A stretch of DNA of 64,000 nucleotides, taken from NCBI GenBank assembly GCA_015179125.1, contig WHVA01000529.1, positions 1 to 64,000 of the forward strand. Direction: 5' to 3'. The notes under the pieces are model-generated. The model was given only the letters and a program-made list of their open reading frames with translations, made no database searches and was not told the DNA's origin. Positions 44,423-56,777 of this stretch are shown in pieces (within the stretch, counting starts at the first letter, position 1; every line of letters starts with the position of its first letter). The translations under genes and the position numbers were made by a program. Source of the DNA: Gautieria morchelliformis. Its lineage: Eukaryota; Basidiomycota; Agaricomycetes; Gomphales; Gomphaceae.

Positions 44423-46268
44423 ATGGAAAAACATGAGTTGGTGTTTGAAGTATCGTCAGTCAAGAGCGCGGCAATTGAGCCAATGGCTGAGGTCCATGAT
44501 GCGATGGAGCCTCCAGATGGCGGCTATGGGTGGGTTATTGTGGCATGTTCATTCATGCTGTCTGGTAAGCATCCTGATCGTTCCGGGTACGATCTGCCTC
44601 ATTAAAGCACACAGCGGTTACTTGGGGGTTTGAATAATCATCTCTCAGAGCATCGCGTGCCACTTACATGGTACAGGAACAACACAACGTTCGGCATTTT
44701 TTTGTGTTTCTATCGGCAGAATGCATGCATGTCACCACCTTTTTTTGATTCACTAACTGGCGAATAACCTCCCTGTCCAGTCTTTCCTGGAGCAACCGAC
44801 ATACACTTTGCGTTCATTGGCGGGCTTTCGGTGTCCATCTCAATGATCTGTGCACCCTTTGTCAATTACCTATCCAAGCGATTCAACTTTAAGGTCCCGC
44901 TTGTTATGGGTCTGCTCTTCCTAGTCACCTCCCAAATTTTCGCTGGTCTCAGCACCCGCATCTGGGCCTTGTTCCTCACCCAGGGAGTTTTGTTCGGCAT
45001 GGGCCTAGGCTTCGTAAGTCCTAAGCCCTTCTGGGGTGACCTTTCAGACAATTCCATCTGGGTGCATAGTTATGGATACCAGCATTCCCTCTCACGAACC
45101 AATGGTTCTCTAAGAGGCGCGCACTCGCCGGGGTAAGCTACTTGTTCGCTACGGGCTTCAACTTCCAATGACTCAGCTTCATATCGCCAGGGCGTATTTG
45201 CAGCAGGTATTATCTCCCTATACTTCGTAGCTTCTACCCATGGGTCATGCTCAACAGCGCCATAGGCTCAGGTGCAGGGGCCCTGACCTTGTCACTCACC
45301 ACGCAGGTGATAATCCAGCGTTTGGGTCTCAAATGGGCGTTCTTCATCAACGCGTTGATATCTCTGGTGATTCTAGTCCCCGTAATCTTTCTCCTAAAGA
45401 GTGCGTGAATATATATACTTTTATGTTTTGAACACTCCCATCCACAGGAGCCACAATGCGGCTCTGGAACGTGCATTCCTCCCAACTTGTGATTACTCGC
45501 ACCATTTTTCTCTCGTTTAGCATGTATCTTAATTCATCGTATTTACCTTGCACTCCAGGCAGGGTCCGCATAATCCAGGCCAAATTTGAGCCGATCCAGT
45601 ATCAGCTGCTCTCACACCCTGGGTTCTTGTACGTTTGGCTCTGGGGGTTCTTCATAAATCTCGGTTACATATTGGCGCTTTATACACTCGCTACATACTC
45701 GACATCCGGCCTCGGTTTTACCCAAGCCCAGGGATCAAGTCTGCAGGCGATTTTGGCTGTGGGGCAAATAGTGGGCCGTCCCATCGCAGGAACGGTTATG
45801 GATCGATTTGGAAGAATTAACGTGGCGGCGATTATAACCTTTATTTCCGGCCTGAGTTGTCTCGTCATCTGGATGTTTTCTACCACGTATGGGTTGCTTG
45901 CGTTCTTCGCAGTTGTGCAAGGTAGGACTTTGCTGGCTATTATAATCTGTGGCTGATCTTCTTCAGGTATGTTCGGTGGAATATTTTGGGGGGCGTCTGG
46001 TCCCATAACCACCGAAATCGTAGGACTCACAGGTCTTGGCTCCGCCCTTTCCATCCTTTGGCTTACGGTCGCTATTCCTTGCACGTTCGCCGAGCCTATC
46101 GCCGTATGGCTTCTTCATTACTCCCAAAACCACCTCCATAGGTCTGGAGCGGACGCGTTTCGGAGCTCAATTGGCTTTGCGGGAGCCTCATTTATCGTTG
46201 CGTCTCTGGTGTTACTAGGCGCGAAGCGATGGAAGCAGAAAAATTGGAAAGTCTTCGTTAAGACGTGA
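44423..46268 (+). CDS. MFS carrier, monocarboxylate-permease-like
   Basis: Start MEKHELVFEVSSVKSA at 44423. The PPDGGYGWVIV motif (residues ~31-41) at the first membrane segment is the signature of the monocarboxylate transporter (SLC16/MCH-like) family. Exon 1 ends at 44564 (GTAAGC). Small exons follow, including one coding PLTWYRNNTTF (~44665-44700), then SVFPGATDIHFAFIGGLSVS from 44781. Next come GLLFLVTSQIFAGLSTR, LWIPAFPLTNQWFSKRRALA, INALISLVILVPVIFLLK, LYTLATYSTSGLGFTQAQGS, VGRPIAGTVMDRFGR and MFGGIFWGASGPITTEIVGL, ending WKVFVKT at 46268. About twelve hydrophobic spans are expected. Plasma-membrane substrate/proton exchange is the family role, but the substrate cannot be read from sequence. 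In fungi some relatives do not carry monocarboxylates. Introns are mostly 45-66 nt; part of the exon chain between 45130 and 45560 is my estimate. Confidence 0.85.
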
Positions 46269-46536
46269 TTTAAGACGTGTATAGACCAGAGACTTGGCGC
46301 AAGATCAATGACATGTGGTGTACCTTTTCCTGTAAGCAACGCTTTGGAGCAACTTGGCTCAGATGTATAGCACAAGTATTGGTATCTCTAGACGACCAGC
46401 GTGCGTGGACCATGATCGCTCTCACTGTGCTCGTTACCTGCCGTAACAACGATGGACAATTCCGCGTGTATCGAGCTCTTACCTGGCGCGCAGCTCGGTG
46501 GTACGCCCCAACGGAAACCGGCCGGCATGCTAGGCA

Positions 46537-49500
46537 ATGAGTAAAGCGGCCACTGCTTATAAGTCTGGCAAGGTAGGCGAGGACAAAGATGAACAGCTCT
46601 TGCGCGACATCGTCGACAAGTATAGCAAACACGCTTCCTTCGCTGTTAACCGCACACCTACCGTCGCCATGGAAGGCCGCTTTCGGCATCAACCACTATG
46701 CAGGCAGCTGTTCCTACGATGCATCAAACTTCGTCGAGAAGATGCGGATACGCTCTATTCAGCGTTCGTGCCCCTCCTCCGGAATTCTACCGAGACATTC
46801 ATCGCCAAGCTTGTATCGGGCCCCTGGCCACCGAGATGCATTATCAGGACAAAACATTGTGGTGCAAGCACAGGTCTCCTCCCGGCCACTTCGTCAACCT
46901 ATACTCAGCGGCCCGATGATGCCGTTCTTCCGGACCCTTACAAGGTATAACCTGTTACGATGCAGCTTAATCTCAACACGCCTATGCATCCGTCCCAATG
47001 ATTCCATGTCACCCAATTCTTTCGACAAGCGGAGAGTAAAGGCACAACTCCGGTCCCTTCTGTTGCCCGACATGGTTGCGCGGCGTGCGACAGAGTATGT
47101 TGCGGATTATGAGCACGAGAAGTTCTGCGACCGCTATGTTCCCACCATGCGTGGAGACGTTCCGTTACGCATCCGGCAATGCGTACAGGCGAATGGGTTG
47201 CGGGAAGGCCAGGACTATGCCCTTGGGCACCGGTCGATTTGGTTGGCCTATGGTGCGTGGAAGATTATCGAGGACGGTTTGCGGGCAGTAGAGAAAGAGC
47301 GCCGAAAGGCAGGGTTAGGTGGTGATGATGAGAGCGTGGCGCACGACATTGGGGATGACGCTACGACCGATCACGAGGGTCCCACCTGGAAAGCTGGAGG
47401 TGGCGCGTTTGGCGAAAGTTCCGACAACCTCGTCCGAGGCATGCACCCCCAGTCTAATGTATTCCATAATGCTCCTGGAGGGTACGGCTCCGGAGGGCTC
47501 GCGACTCCCAGCCAGCAGGTGTATACCCATGGTCGGGACGAAAGTGGCTGGGGCTCCGAATGGGACGTGAAGCGAGGCATGTCGCCCCCGACGGACAAGG
47601 TTGCTGAATCGAAAGAGTCAGCGGGCTTAATCGTCAACGAAAAGCAGAACACAGTTGAAGAGATACCACAGACACGCTCGAGACGTTTTTGGATCGTTGT
47701 GGTATGGTTGTGTACATGGTGGATTCCATCGTTCCTCTTGCATCACGTCGGGCGTATGAAGCGCCCCGACGTCCGCTTTGCATGGCGTGAGAAGGTGACC
47801 ATCTGTTTTCTCATTTTATTCCTTTGTGGCATTGTCCTGTTCTACATTATCGTGTTCGGAGTACTGCTTTGCCCTAATTTCAACAAGGCATGGGCAAGCA
47901 ACGAAGTTGCTCAACACGCTGCAACAAATAATCTCTGGGTGTCCATTCAGGGCCAGGTCTACGATATCACGAACTTCCAGGGTGACCACAGCGACATACC
48001 AGCTGAGCCCGTCACCAGCGACGTATTGTTGCAGCTTGGCGGCCTCGATCTTACCCTTACTTTCCCCCGCCTCTCGTATCCGCTTGCAGCGGGCTTGTCT
48101 CGGATCCCCGCCTGGCCCTCAGAGCAAAAAACGTCACTATTATATCCCCCCAGGCTGTTCATACGTCAGGTGTTCAGCAGACAAATGTCGGTACGAAATT
48201 GGATCAATCAGATTGGTATACCAGTATTTTTCAGCCCAAGATCAATCAATACCACAAAGGTCCACTTGTTTGGGATACAGGAATGATCAAGTCAGAGGCC
48301 GACAACGGTGACAGGTACGCGTCTGTCATCATCATGCTCGTGTTTCTTTGCTGATAATGTTTTGCGACAGGGTCTGGGCCATTTGGAACCAGGGCATTTA
48401 CGATCTCACAGACTACTTCAACTCCATCACCGTCTTCCAAGGCGACAATTCGTTCTCTTTTTTGAATTCCAATATTACCGATATTTTCAAGCAGCAGCCA
48501 GGTCAAGACATCTCCAGTCAATTGAATAGTGTTCTTGGTCAAATGGACAGCAACACCAGAAATATGAACACGGCCTGCCTCCAGCGTATGTTTTATCTGG
48601 GTGAGACTGATTTCAGGAAGGGCGCCAGGTGTCAGGTGCAGAATTATCTCCTCATCATCTTCTCCAGTTTGATTGTGGCTACAATCGCTGCCAAATGTAT
48701 GTTCCCGTCTTTCATGTTACTGAGTTTTCTGCCTTCTTACCAAATCATTCGAACAGTCCTTGCCGCTCTCCAGCTAACCGGGAAGCGCTCACCCGAACTC
48801 CAAGATAAATTCATCATATGTCAGGTCCCTTGTTACACTGAAGGCGAAGAATCAATCCGCCGCACGATTGATTCATTGGCTGCTCTCAGATATGATGACA
48901 AACGCAAGTTGATGTTCTTCATTTGTGATGGAAATATCATCGGTAGTGGCAATGATCGCCCGACGCCTCGTATTGTACTCGACATCCTCGGCGTCGATCC
49001 CAAGCTGGATCCAGAGCCTTTGCTGTTCAAGTCTGTCGGCGAAGGGTCCAAGCAACTTAACTACGGAAAAGTCTACTCGGGCTTGTACGAGTTTGAAGGT
49101 CACGTGGTACCGTGAGTGTCATTGTCTTGACTTTGGTTTACTATTTCATTCATATCCTCCAGGTATATGGTGGTCGTTAAAGTCGGAAAGCCCAGTGAAC
49201 GCACAAAGCCTGGAAATCGTGGCAAACGTGATTCACAGATCTTGCTCATGCACTATCTCAACCGTGTTCATTTCGATGCGCCTATGACGCCCCTGGAGCT
49301 TGAGATCTACCATCAGATGCGCAATGTAATCGGTATTGATCCAGCGTTTTACGAGTACATTTTTATGGTGGACGCCGATACAGTGGGTTGTTACTCAACG
49401 GAGAGCTGAATTTATTACTTACACAAGTCCTTATAGACCGTAGAGCCTGATTCTCTGAACCGTCTTGTAGCATGTTGCGCCGACGACTCCCGTATCATCG

Positions 49501-51457
49501 GTATCTGTGGAGAAACAAAGCTGGACAACGAACAGATGTCATGGTGGACGATGATTCAGGTACGCCTAATTTTTATTGCGGGTCAGTGTACTTCAGTGTA
49601 CGCTTACGCAATAACTGTCAGGTCTATGAGTACTATATTTCGCATCACCTTGCAAAGGCATTCGAGAGCTTGTTTGGCTCTGTTACCTGTCTCCCCGGTT
49701 GCTTCAGTCTGTATCGCATTCGGACAGCCGACAAGGGACGACCCATCATCATTTCGAACCGCATCATCGACGAATACTCGGAGCCCAACGTCGACACCCT
49801 CCACAAGAAGAATCTGTTGTCGCTTGGGGAAGATCGTTTTCTGACGACGCTCATGATGAAACACTTCCCAACGTACAAGATGAAGTTCAGTCCGGATGCC
49901 GTCGCACATACCATTGCTCCCGATCGATGGAGTATCCTTCTGTCTCAGCGACGGCGATGGATAAACTCGACAGTGCATAATCTTTGCGAGCTGGTATTTC
50001 TACCTGAACTTTGCGGTTTCTGTTGTTTCTCCATGCGATTTATCGTTTTCATCGATCTGTTGGGAACGATCGTGAGTCTTATTCCTTATTTATAGGATTT
50101 TCATGCATCTGAAGTTTCCGTCTAAGATCCTGCCTGCTACCGCTGTTTACGTGAGTCTTTCCTGAGGCACACAACGAAATTCCTGAACTAATTGCGCTAT
50201 TAGTTGGTATACCTCATTATCATAGTAGCCACAGGCCAGGCACCCATCCCAATCATTTCATTGATTCTGATTGGCGCCGTGTACGGTCTTCAGGTATGAC
50301 ATATGCCATATATCCAGCCACACCTATTCACCCTACTCTGCAGGCGTTAATCTTCATTCTGAAGAGGGAGTTCATGTTGGTGGGCTGGATGGTAATTTAT
50401 CTCTTGTCGTATGTATCATCTCTCGTATCCTTTTGCAAACTTAACGTACTGATCATTCACGTGTCACAGTTACCCGATCTATAGCTTCTTCCTCCCGATT
50501 TATTCCTTCTGGTCCATGGATGACTTCAGTTGGGGTAATACTCGTCTGGTCATCGGCGAAGGCAATAGCAAGAAGGTTATGATCACTGACGACGAGAAAT
50601 TCGATGACTCGATGATTCCTCTTAAGAAGTTCAGCGAGTATGAAGCTGAAGCCTGGGAGACTGGCTCTGTTCGGTCTGGCCATACCGGTTTCAGTCAGCC
50701 TAGCGGCCAGCGGTCGATGCATACCCATCAGCCTCCGATGCCTCGTTCTGAATCTCCGCGAAGTTACGCCCAGGCCTCTCAGTCTGGGGATTTCTACCGC
50801 GATACCAACGTGACGTTCAACAACTCGTCTAATCCGAACCTGCGGCTCGGGCCAAATCAGCCGAGCAACGTCTCTATGTCTCAATACGGAGGCGCTCCTC
50901 CAGCACTCCCTCAGCAGCAGTTTGGCACGCCACAGATGCCTTTTCTACCGATGGGCGCAGGGCCAGGTTCAGTTCATGGGTCAGAGTATGGTGGGGTTCC
51001 TCAAATGGGCTTCCCGAACACCGCCAGCATGTATGGAATGGGCATGCCAATGGATCCAAGAAACACTGTCATGTCGAATCTCAACATGTTTGGTGGAGGC
51101 GGGTCGGGTAGTTTCAGTGGGGCACCACCATCTGCGATGCCCAATATCAACATGGGCCAGCAGCGGATGTCCACGTTCTCGATGGCGACATCTTTCAGTC
51201 CCTTTGCGAGCCCTAGTCAAAGCACAGACCCTACGGACGAGGAGCTATTGGGTGTTCTGAGGCACTACCTCAGCACGCAAGATCTGATGACTGTAACAAA
51301 GAAGTAAGTAGTTGGTTCCCCCAGATCGTACTCTGGCTGAACGATGTGCCACAGAACCGCTCGCGAGGCCGTGATGGCCCGTTTCCCCAATGCGGACTTG
51401 ACATCCCGCAAGGACTTCCTGAATCAATCCATAGATAGCATCTTGTCTGAAAGTTAG
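46537..51457 (+). CDS. Chitin synthase, class V type, damaged 5' region
   Basis: A membrane glycosyltransferase making chitin from UDP-GlcNAc. In order: a remnant of the myosin-like head ([58 protein letters not shown] to about 47330), membrane segments (~47690-47870), a cytochrome b5-like domain ([20 protein letters not shown]), then the catalytic part ([36 protein letters not shown], the DAD site near 49374, QRRRW at 49946-49960). C-terminal membrane spans follow, then a Ser/Met/Pro-rich linker and a DEK_C tail ([20 protein letters not shown]), ending at 51457. From about 46640 to 46960 the homologous residues switch frame about five times and a stretch before CIRPNDS is missing. Another one-base shift falls near 48060 (LTLTF to PPPLV). 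Homologues I know have several hundred more head residues upstream. So it is either a decaying gene, or the head region holds sequencing errors. From 48360 on the exons look intact. Confidence 0.88.
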
Positions 51458-52174
51458 ATCGAACACTCTTTGTCGCGCTGTCCCTCCAGACGTCTAACGC
51501 TCTTTATCTTTCCTGCGGACTATTCGGCTTTTCGTAACATCCCACATCGCACCTCTCTTTTGCATGTCACGGACCAAGGATTCTCTTTGCCTGACCAGTG
51601 TAATCCATTCATCATATTCATACCATATGGACAGCTACTTACTTTAACGTCGCTGAGGAGTCTCAGTTGACCGATACTACTATCAATAGAATGAGCTGTT
51701 AAATAACTTATATACAGGTACAGTAGTACCATCTTTCGCGTCCTCTGCACCCCGTTTAGATTTTTATTCTAAGGAGGGCGCTTCTTATGTCCTGCTATCC
51801 CTAGGGTATCTGCCCCTAGGAAGGTCCTGCCTCTCTGTGCTGTGAGCGATCCGTGTGGCACGTACACCTTTGGGTCACGTTCAATGGCCCAAGACAGGTC
51901 GACGCATAAGCTAAGCCACCTTTTGAGTTACTTTATAATAACACAATCACCCGAGCTCATCTCTTCACAGCAAGCGACGTCGGTCATGCACGGCGGGCAA
52001 TCCCGAATGGACGCTGCCGGCTGCGCCACGAGCAACATCGGAAGCCAGATACACAGGAGGTTACTAATCTCGGCCAAGACCGGACAAATTTACACGGGTA
52101 GACCATCTTGTCTATAAAGTCCCCATCATCGTATCGATGGTCGATGGCAACCCAGACCTGCACGCTCATCTACA
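51458..52174. other. Convergent intergenic region
   Basis: Lies between the 3' ends of the chitin synthase and the minus-strand gene. Open frames on both strands are short and motif-free. Contains a small TAGGGTATCTGCCCCTA inverted word near 51804. Presumably the two 3' UTRs. Confidence 0.5.
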
Positions 52175-53649
52175 TCAGATGGCATGGAGAATCCTCCACA
52201 CCGCTCCCTCATACATACTTCGAAACACCTCCTGGTCATATCGGACCAGCTCCGCCATCAGCTCATGAGCCACCTGCTTTGCTACTTCATAGCTCGGAGG
52301 TGGTATGCCTGGCCCGGCGCTGCAGGTTGTTAGGTGGTCAGCAAGGCCCTCTGGCCTATAGTAGGAGGCTCGCTTCCGGCACCGGGAGTGTGGGCAGGGT
52401 GTCCTGAATCTGCTGGCAACCAGCATTCTCGCCTCGGTGTTGATGATGGTCGCATGGGACATCTCCATCTCTCCTCCCTCTATCCTTACTATCTCCCGCA
52501 TCGCATGCAAGAGCCAATGCTTTGCGAGGCTTCCTCCAGTGCTCTGAGTGACGCCGCAGAGCACTCCTTCCGGAGAAAGATAGTTGCACTGGGTGCCAGC
52601 ATTGGCAATCATGTTGATTGGGCTGAGCAGCCGGTCAGGCCGAACGCGACGGCGTGGTGGCCTCGAGCGCACGGTGGTTTGCCGTGCCGGATGACGTCTG
52701 GGGCTCGGATCCGACTGCGCCAGGGCAGCAGTCCCGGCCGAGGAAATACACGTGGTATTCCACGTATTTCCACCGTCGTGATCTCTGTTGTTTACTTCGT
52801 AGTTGGAGGTTGATCTGCCAGGGCCGTCAATGTAGTCAATTTTAAACTCACTCTCCATGACTGCCACCATGTACTCACTGGTATGCCTCCTCATCTACGA
52901 TGTGCGCAGGTCCTTGGTCCGTCTGATACGGCCGATAGGCTGTTCCGGCCTCGTTGCTACCAGGCAGATGTGCCGCTAGCCGAGGTATGTCAGCCTTTAT
53001 CTCTCTGAGTACAGCGACAAGACTACGTACAGTTGATTGCATAAGGCATATATGTGTGCACCGGAACATTGGGCTCAGTCATCAACTCCTCATATTGGTG
53101 AACGGCTCCTCGGGCAGAGATGGCTGTTTCGACCGCACCATAATTGAGGGGGTCGCAGTATAACTGCCCTCCAACAAGATGCGTCTGACACGCATGACTG
53201 GAAATAGGCATGTTCTGTTGGGTAGGCTGCTGACATATGTAAACGACGCGTACCATTGTTGCTCTGTGGGTAGCAGCTGGGTATCCCGCGCCAACACCGT
53301 GGGGGAAGGTTGCGCCCCGCTATGTGACCCTTGCTCGAAGGCATCCTTGAATGGCCAGGGCGGTAGGTCATCTTGGTTGCCTGTCGGTAACAACACCTGG
53401 CCTGAAACGTTGGATGCCTCGTAGTAATCGGGTGCGGTGTTGTCCGCCGCACTGGTGCTTGCTTCCTGCAAGGGAAACAGCCCAATTTCATCCAGTTCGC
53501 CCGGGAAGGGCGCGTAGTATGCGTAGGATGGGTCGCTGTACACAGACCAGCCGGACTAGTTAGTATCTGTAGAAAGTAACTTGACATAAAGGAAAATACA
53601 TATACTTCTCCACAAAGGGCTGACCACACTCTTGGTGGAAAGCAGACAT
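52175..53649 (-). CDS. Putative zinc-finger-like protein
   Basis: Multi-exon, ATG at 53649 (MSAFHQECGQPFVEK), stop at 52175. Exon pieces: SDPSYAYYAPFPGELDEIGL..LLPTEQQW (acidic, Ser/Pro-rich); a short intron GTACGCGTC..GTCAG; QQPTQQNMPISSHACQTHLV..GGQLYCDPLNYGAVE; EAGTAYRPYQTDQGPAHIVD; and a last exon (joined through the 64-nt intron GTGAGTACATGG..CTGGCAG) starting STSNYEV. The last exon has an Arg-rich stretch (RPPRRRVRPDRLL) and two Cys/His clusters, CNYLSPEGVLCG..H..H and CPHSRCRK..H..C, that could each bind zinc. The disordered N-terminus plus paired C2H2/C2HC-like clusters suggests a DNA-binding regulator, but I recognise no exact family. Intron junctions are consistent in phase. Confidence 0.6.
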
Positions 53650-54416
53650 GGTTGGAAAGGTAGTAGAAAACGAACTTATAGTTATATATTATCGCAAATG
53701 CATTGGTTACATGTGACGCTGTCAACCTTATCGATTCCTTTGTTCGATCGGACTTAAGCGGGCTGATTGACGCGCGACGGCGCTAAATGTTTTACACCCG
53801 ATTAGCCTTAAGCTCATGAGCCATGTACCAGCATATATATTTAGGGGATAAGGACGACTAGATGTACGGCCGCGGTTGCTCCAGAAAGAAAGCAGAGATG
53901 GTTGCTAAGCTATTGCACAATACGCGGAGAAATCTCGGCAAAAGGTGTCGGATTTCAAATTCTCACATCCCAGTGCCCTTGGCGCTTGATTCAGTTGCGG
54001 GTAAGTACAGTCGCGGACAACCAAAATCCACCAACTTGGTAGCCAGTGACTGAGAGATTTGGGGGCTAATATGACTTCAGATTTGGACTTGGAAGGCAAA
54101 ATACGTCGAAAAACACTCCTTTGGCATTCTTCCCACGAGCTTTTTGGCCGGCCAAATTTTTAGACCAAAAAAAAAAAAAATTTAACATATAAAGGGTCAT
54201 TTATTCAGTGTCTGAGTATAATTGCATTGAGATGCATCATAGCACTGTATGAGACTGTACGATGGCCCTTTTGCTTTCTAACAGCCCATGCTGCTGCCTG
54301 CCCTGTCGGGCCAATCCGGTAAGCACTCATGAGCTGCCAGGCTCTGTTGATAAAATGTCAAGTGACATCCACTGGGCAAGCATTGAGAGCAGCATACACT
54401 GCTTTTTTTTGCATCA
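53650..54416. other. Intergenic region
   Basis: Upstream of the minus-strand gene. Contains TATATATATTTAGGGG near 53831 and a 14-base A run near 54167. A short plus-strand frame (53862-54053) has no recognisable motif. Nothing else is supported. Confidence 0.5.
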
Positions 54417-55440
54417 TTGAAGGTGCTCTTGGTGTGGCTATTATGTGCAGTAGCTAAGTCGATTGGCATCGACTTCATGGGGCCCCTACCCAAATCTAAT
54501 GACTGTGACTACCTAATGGTAGTCATTGACCGACTAACATCGCACGCCCACCTCGTCCCAACCACGACGAGCGTGTCAGCCAAGGGAGTAGCCTGGCTGT
54601 TTCTGAAAGAAATCGTTCGACTCCATGGAGTCCCAGACTCCATCGTCTCGGATAGAGACTCGAAGTTCATGTTGATCTTCTGGCGTGAACTACAGCAACT
54701 CATGGGGACTAAGCTCCTCATGTCAACTGCCTTCCATCCCCAAACGGATGGAGTGACTGAGCACGCAAACCGCTCGATCGGACAGATATTGCGCGCAGTC
54801 ATCAGGGACGATCAGAAGGCTTGGGCATTGAAATGCCCAATGGTTGAGGTCGCCCTCAACAGCAATGTCAGTGCAACCACAGGGTGCGCGCCCTTCGAGC
54901 TGAACCATGGCTATATGCCGCAGATAGATCTCCCCATAGCCGCGGACACCCCGTTTAAGGGGTTAACCCGGTTCGCATATCAGGCAAGATGGAACCTGAT
55001 GGCGGCACACAATGCAATCATTGAGCATTGGGTGACGCAAACGTTTCATGCAAACAAGAAACATATGGCGAGCGACATGTATGTGGCCAACGACTGCATC
55101 TACCTCTCGACCCAAAACCTATCTCTACTGAAAGGAAGAGCCAGAAAACTCGTTCCGCGGTACATTGGACCATACCGCGTTGTTGAGGCACATAACGACG
55201 CCTCGACGGTGACCCTTGAGCTTCCTGACGAGCTGAAAAGCCGTCGCATATCACCGGTCTTCCATTCAAGCCTCGTACGATGATACGAGGCTAACAACAA
55301 CGAATTGTTCCTCGTCGTGAGGCCAAGTCATTCTATGGCTTTGGAGCAAATGACGACGAGGAGTGGCTCATCGACTATATTATTGCACATTGATGGATAA
55401 ACTCGACAGACCTGGAGTTCCAGGTCCGCTGGACCCTAGG
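54417..55440 (+). mobile_element. Ty3/Gypsy integrase-chromodomain fragment (fossil)
   Basis: Reads SIGIDFMGPLP, IVSDRDSKFML and HPQTDGVTEHANR, the D,D,E core of a Gypsy integrase, then KLVPRYIGPYRVV and a chromodomain-like piece (EWLIDYIIAH, LEFQVRWTLG). Everything before the integrase core is missing and the chromodomain end is degraded, with at least one break. It belongs to a different lineage from the Gypsy element at 56296. Confidence 0.9.
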
Positions 55441-55462
55441 CGATGTGACATAGGAACCCATG

Positions 55463-55785
55463 TGTCAGGGGACACCCTGTTTTCCATTTCCAGTTCCGAC
55501 ACCACACCCAGTTCCGACTCCATTTCCGACTCTGGTTCCGGTTCCGATTCCATCTCTGCCTCCGCTTTCGGAAATGATTCCGCTTCTGGGAGAACTTCCA
55601 CCAATTCTGTTTGCCTTGCCAGTTCCGCTCCAATTTCCGACTTCCACTCTCGGAACAGTGTCGGAAATCAAGCGACTCGCGTAATAGGTGGCATCAAGGG
55701 TCGATCAAGGGTCAGGGAGATGCAGGGTTGATGGCGGGTGCCAAGTGTTGTCCCTTGCTGCGCAGCGCAGTATAATACACTGGAG
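55463..55785 (+). mobile_element. Truncated LTR of the Gypsy family (plus orientation)
   Basis: Starts TGTCAGGGGACACCCTG and is the reverse-complement relative of the LTRs at 56296 and 62052 up to GCGCAGTATAATAC, where it is cut off. Diverged at scattered positions, so older than the neighbouring element. No target duplication visible. Confidence 0.8.
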
Positions 55786-55789
55786 GCAT

Positions 55790-56215
55790 GGCAAAATTTC
55801 TCAAGTCAGGAAACCCCTTGAAAATTCTATGGAAATTCCACGTTTCTTGAGAGTTTCCTAGGATGGGAAATTTAGAGGAAATTTAATGTTTTACAAGGGT
55901 TTCCAAAGTTCAGGAAATTGTATAAAAATTGTAAAAATATGGTCCAGGAAATCGTGAGGAAACTGAGTCCAGAAACTGACAGTTTAACCATGATTTCCTG
56001 TCTAAAGAAATCATGAGTAAATTCTAAATTTCCTCAGAGTTTTTTGGTACAGGAAAATATTAGGAAATTCTGCAAATCTTGGCAGGAAATCTTGTGAAAA
56101 TTTTATATTTCTCTATGATTTCCTGACTCTGGAAATTATAGTAAATATTCAGTTTCTAGGAGGAGGAAATTCACAATATCTCAAAGATTTCCTGAGGATT
56201 TCCTGGGTTGGGGAA
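55790..56215. repeat. GGAAAT-rich degenerate array, both orientations
   Basis: About 25 occurrences of (A/C)AGGAAAT-like words and their complements ATTTCCTG fill ~430 bp with irregular spacing, alternating strands. No open frame. It may be a decayed minisatellite or part of the foldback element's left side. Confidence 0.6.
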
Positions 56216-56249
56216 TTGTCTAGAAATTGGAATAGTGTGTTGACCATGC

Positions 56250-56295
56250 GCTGGACGGTGGGCTGGTACCGGCGCTGCCAGTCGCTGGTACCCGG
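56250..56295. repeat. GC minisatellite, left piece of the foldback element
   Basis: GGGCTGGTACCGGCGCTGCC and TCGCTGGTACCCGG belong to the same repeat as 63391-63535. The Gypsy element at 56296 is inserted in it with duplication of CCCGG, so the repeat resumes at 62553. Confidence 0.75.
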
Positions 56296-56777
56296 TGTAA
56301 GGGCAACCCTGGCTAGTTGTGGAGATCACACTACCACACAACTGACAAGGGGAAATCCAAAGTCTGTATAAATGAACAGAGCATACAAGAGAGGGGATTC
56401 TCACCTGACAAGGGGAAATCCAAAGAGAAAAGTCTAAGGACCCCCAATGTCAGCGAGCCCGTATTATACTACGCTGCACAGCCAGGGACAACACTTGGCA
56501 CCCGCCATCAACCCTGCACCTCCCTGACCCTTGATCGACCCTTGATGTCACCTATTACGCGAGTCGCTTGATTTCCGACACTGTTCCGAGGGTGGAACTC
56601 GGAAATTGGAGTGGAACTCGGAAATTGGAGTGGAACTGGGAAGGCGAACAGAACTGGTGGAAGTTCTCCCAGAAGCGGAATCATTTCCGAGAGCGGAGGC
56701 GGAGATGGAATCGGAATCGGAAGCGGAGTCGGAAATGGAGTCGGAACTGGAAATGGAAAACAGGGTGTCCCCTGACA
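56296..56777 (-). repeat. Gypsy LTR (3' LTR of the element)
   Basis: 482 bp. Rich in CGGAA words; two copies of the 19-bp unit. Contains two AACTGACAAGGGGAAATCCA-type repeats (near 56340 and 56405). Confidence 0.93.

Noticed and set aside
46277-46540. Possible extra exon with DDQRAWTMIALTVLVTCRNN between carrier and chitin synthase
   Set aside because: It faintly recalls a class V head motif, but the order is wrong and no splice sites link it to either gene convincingly; left unassigned.
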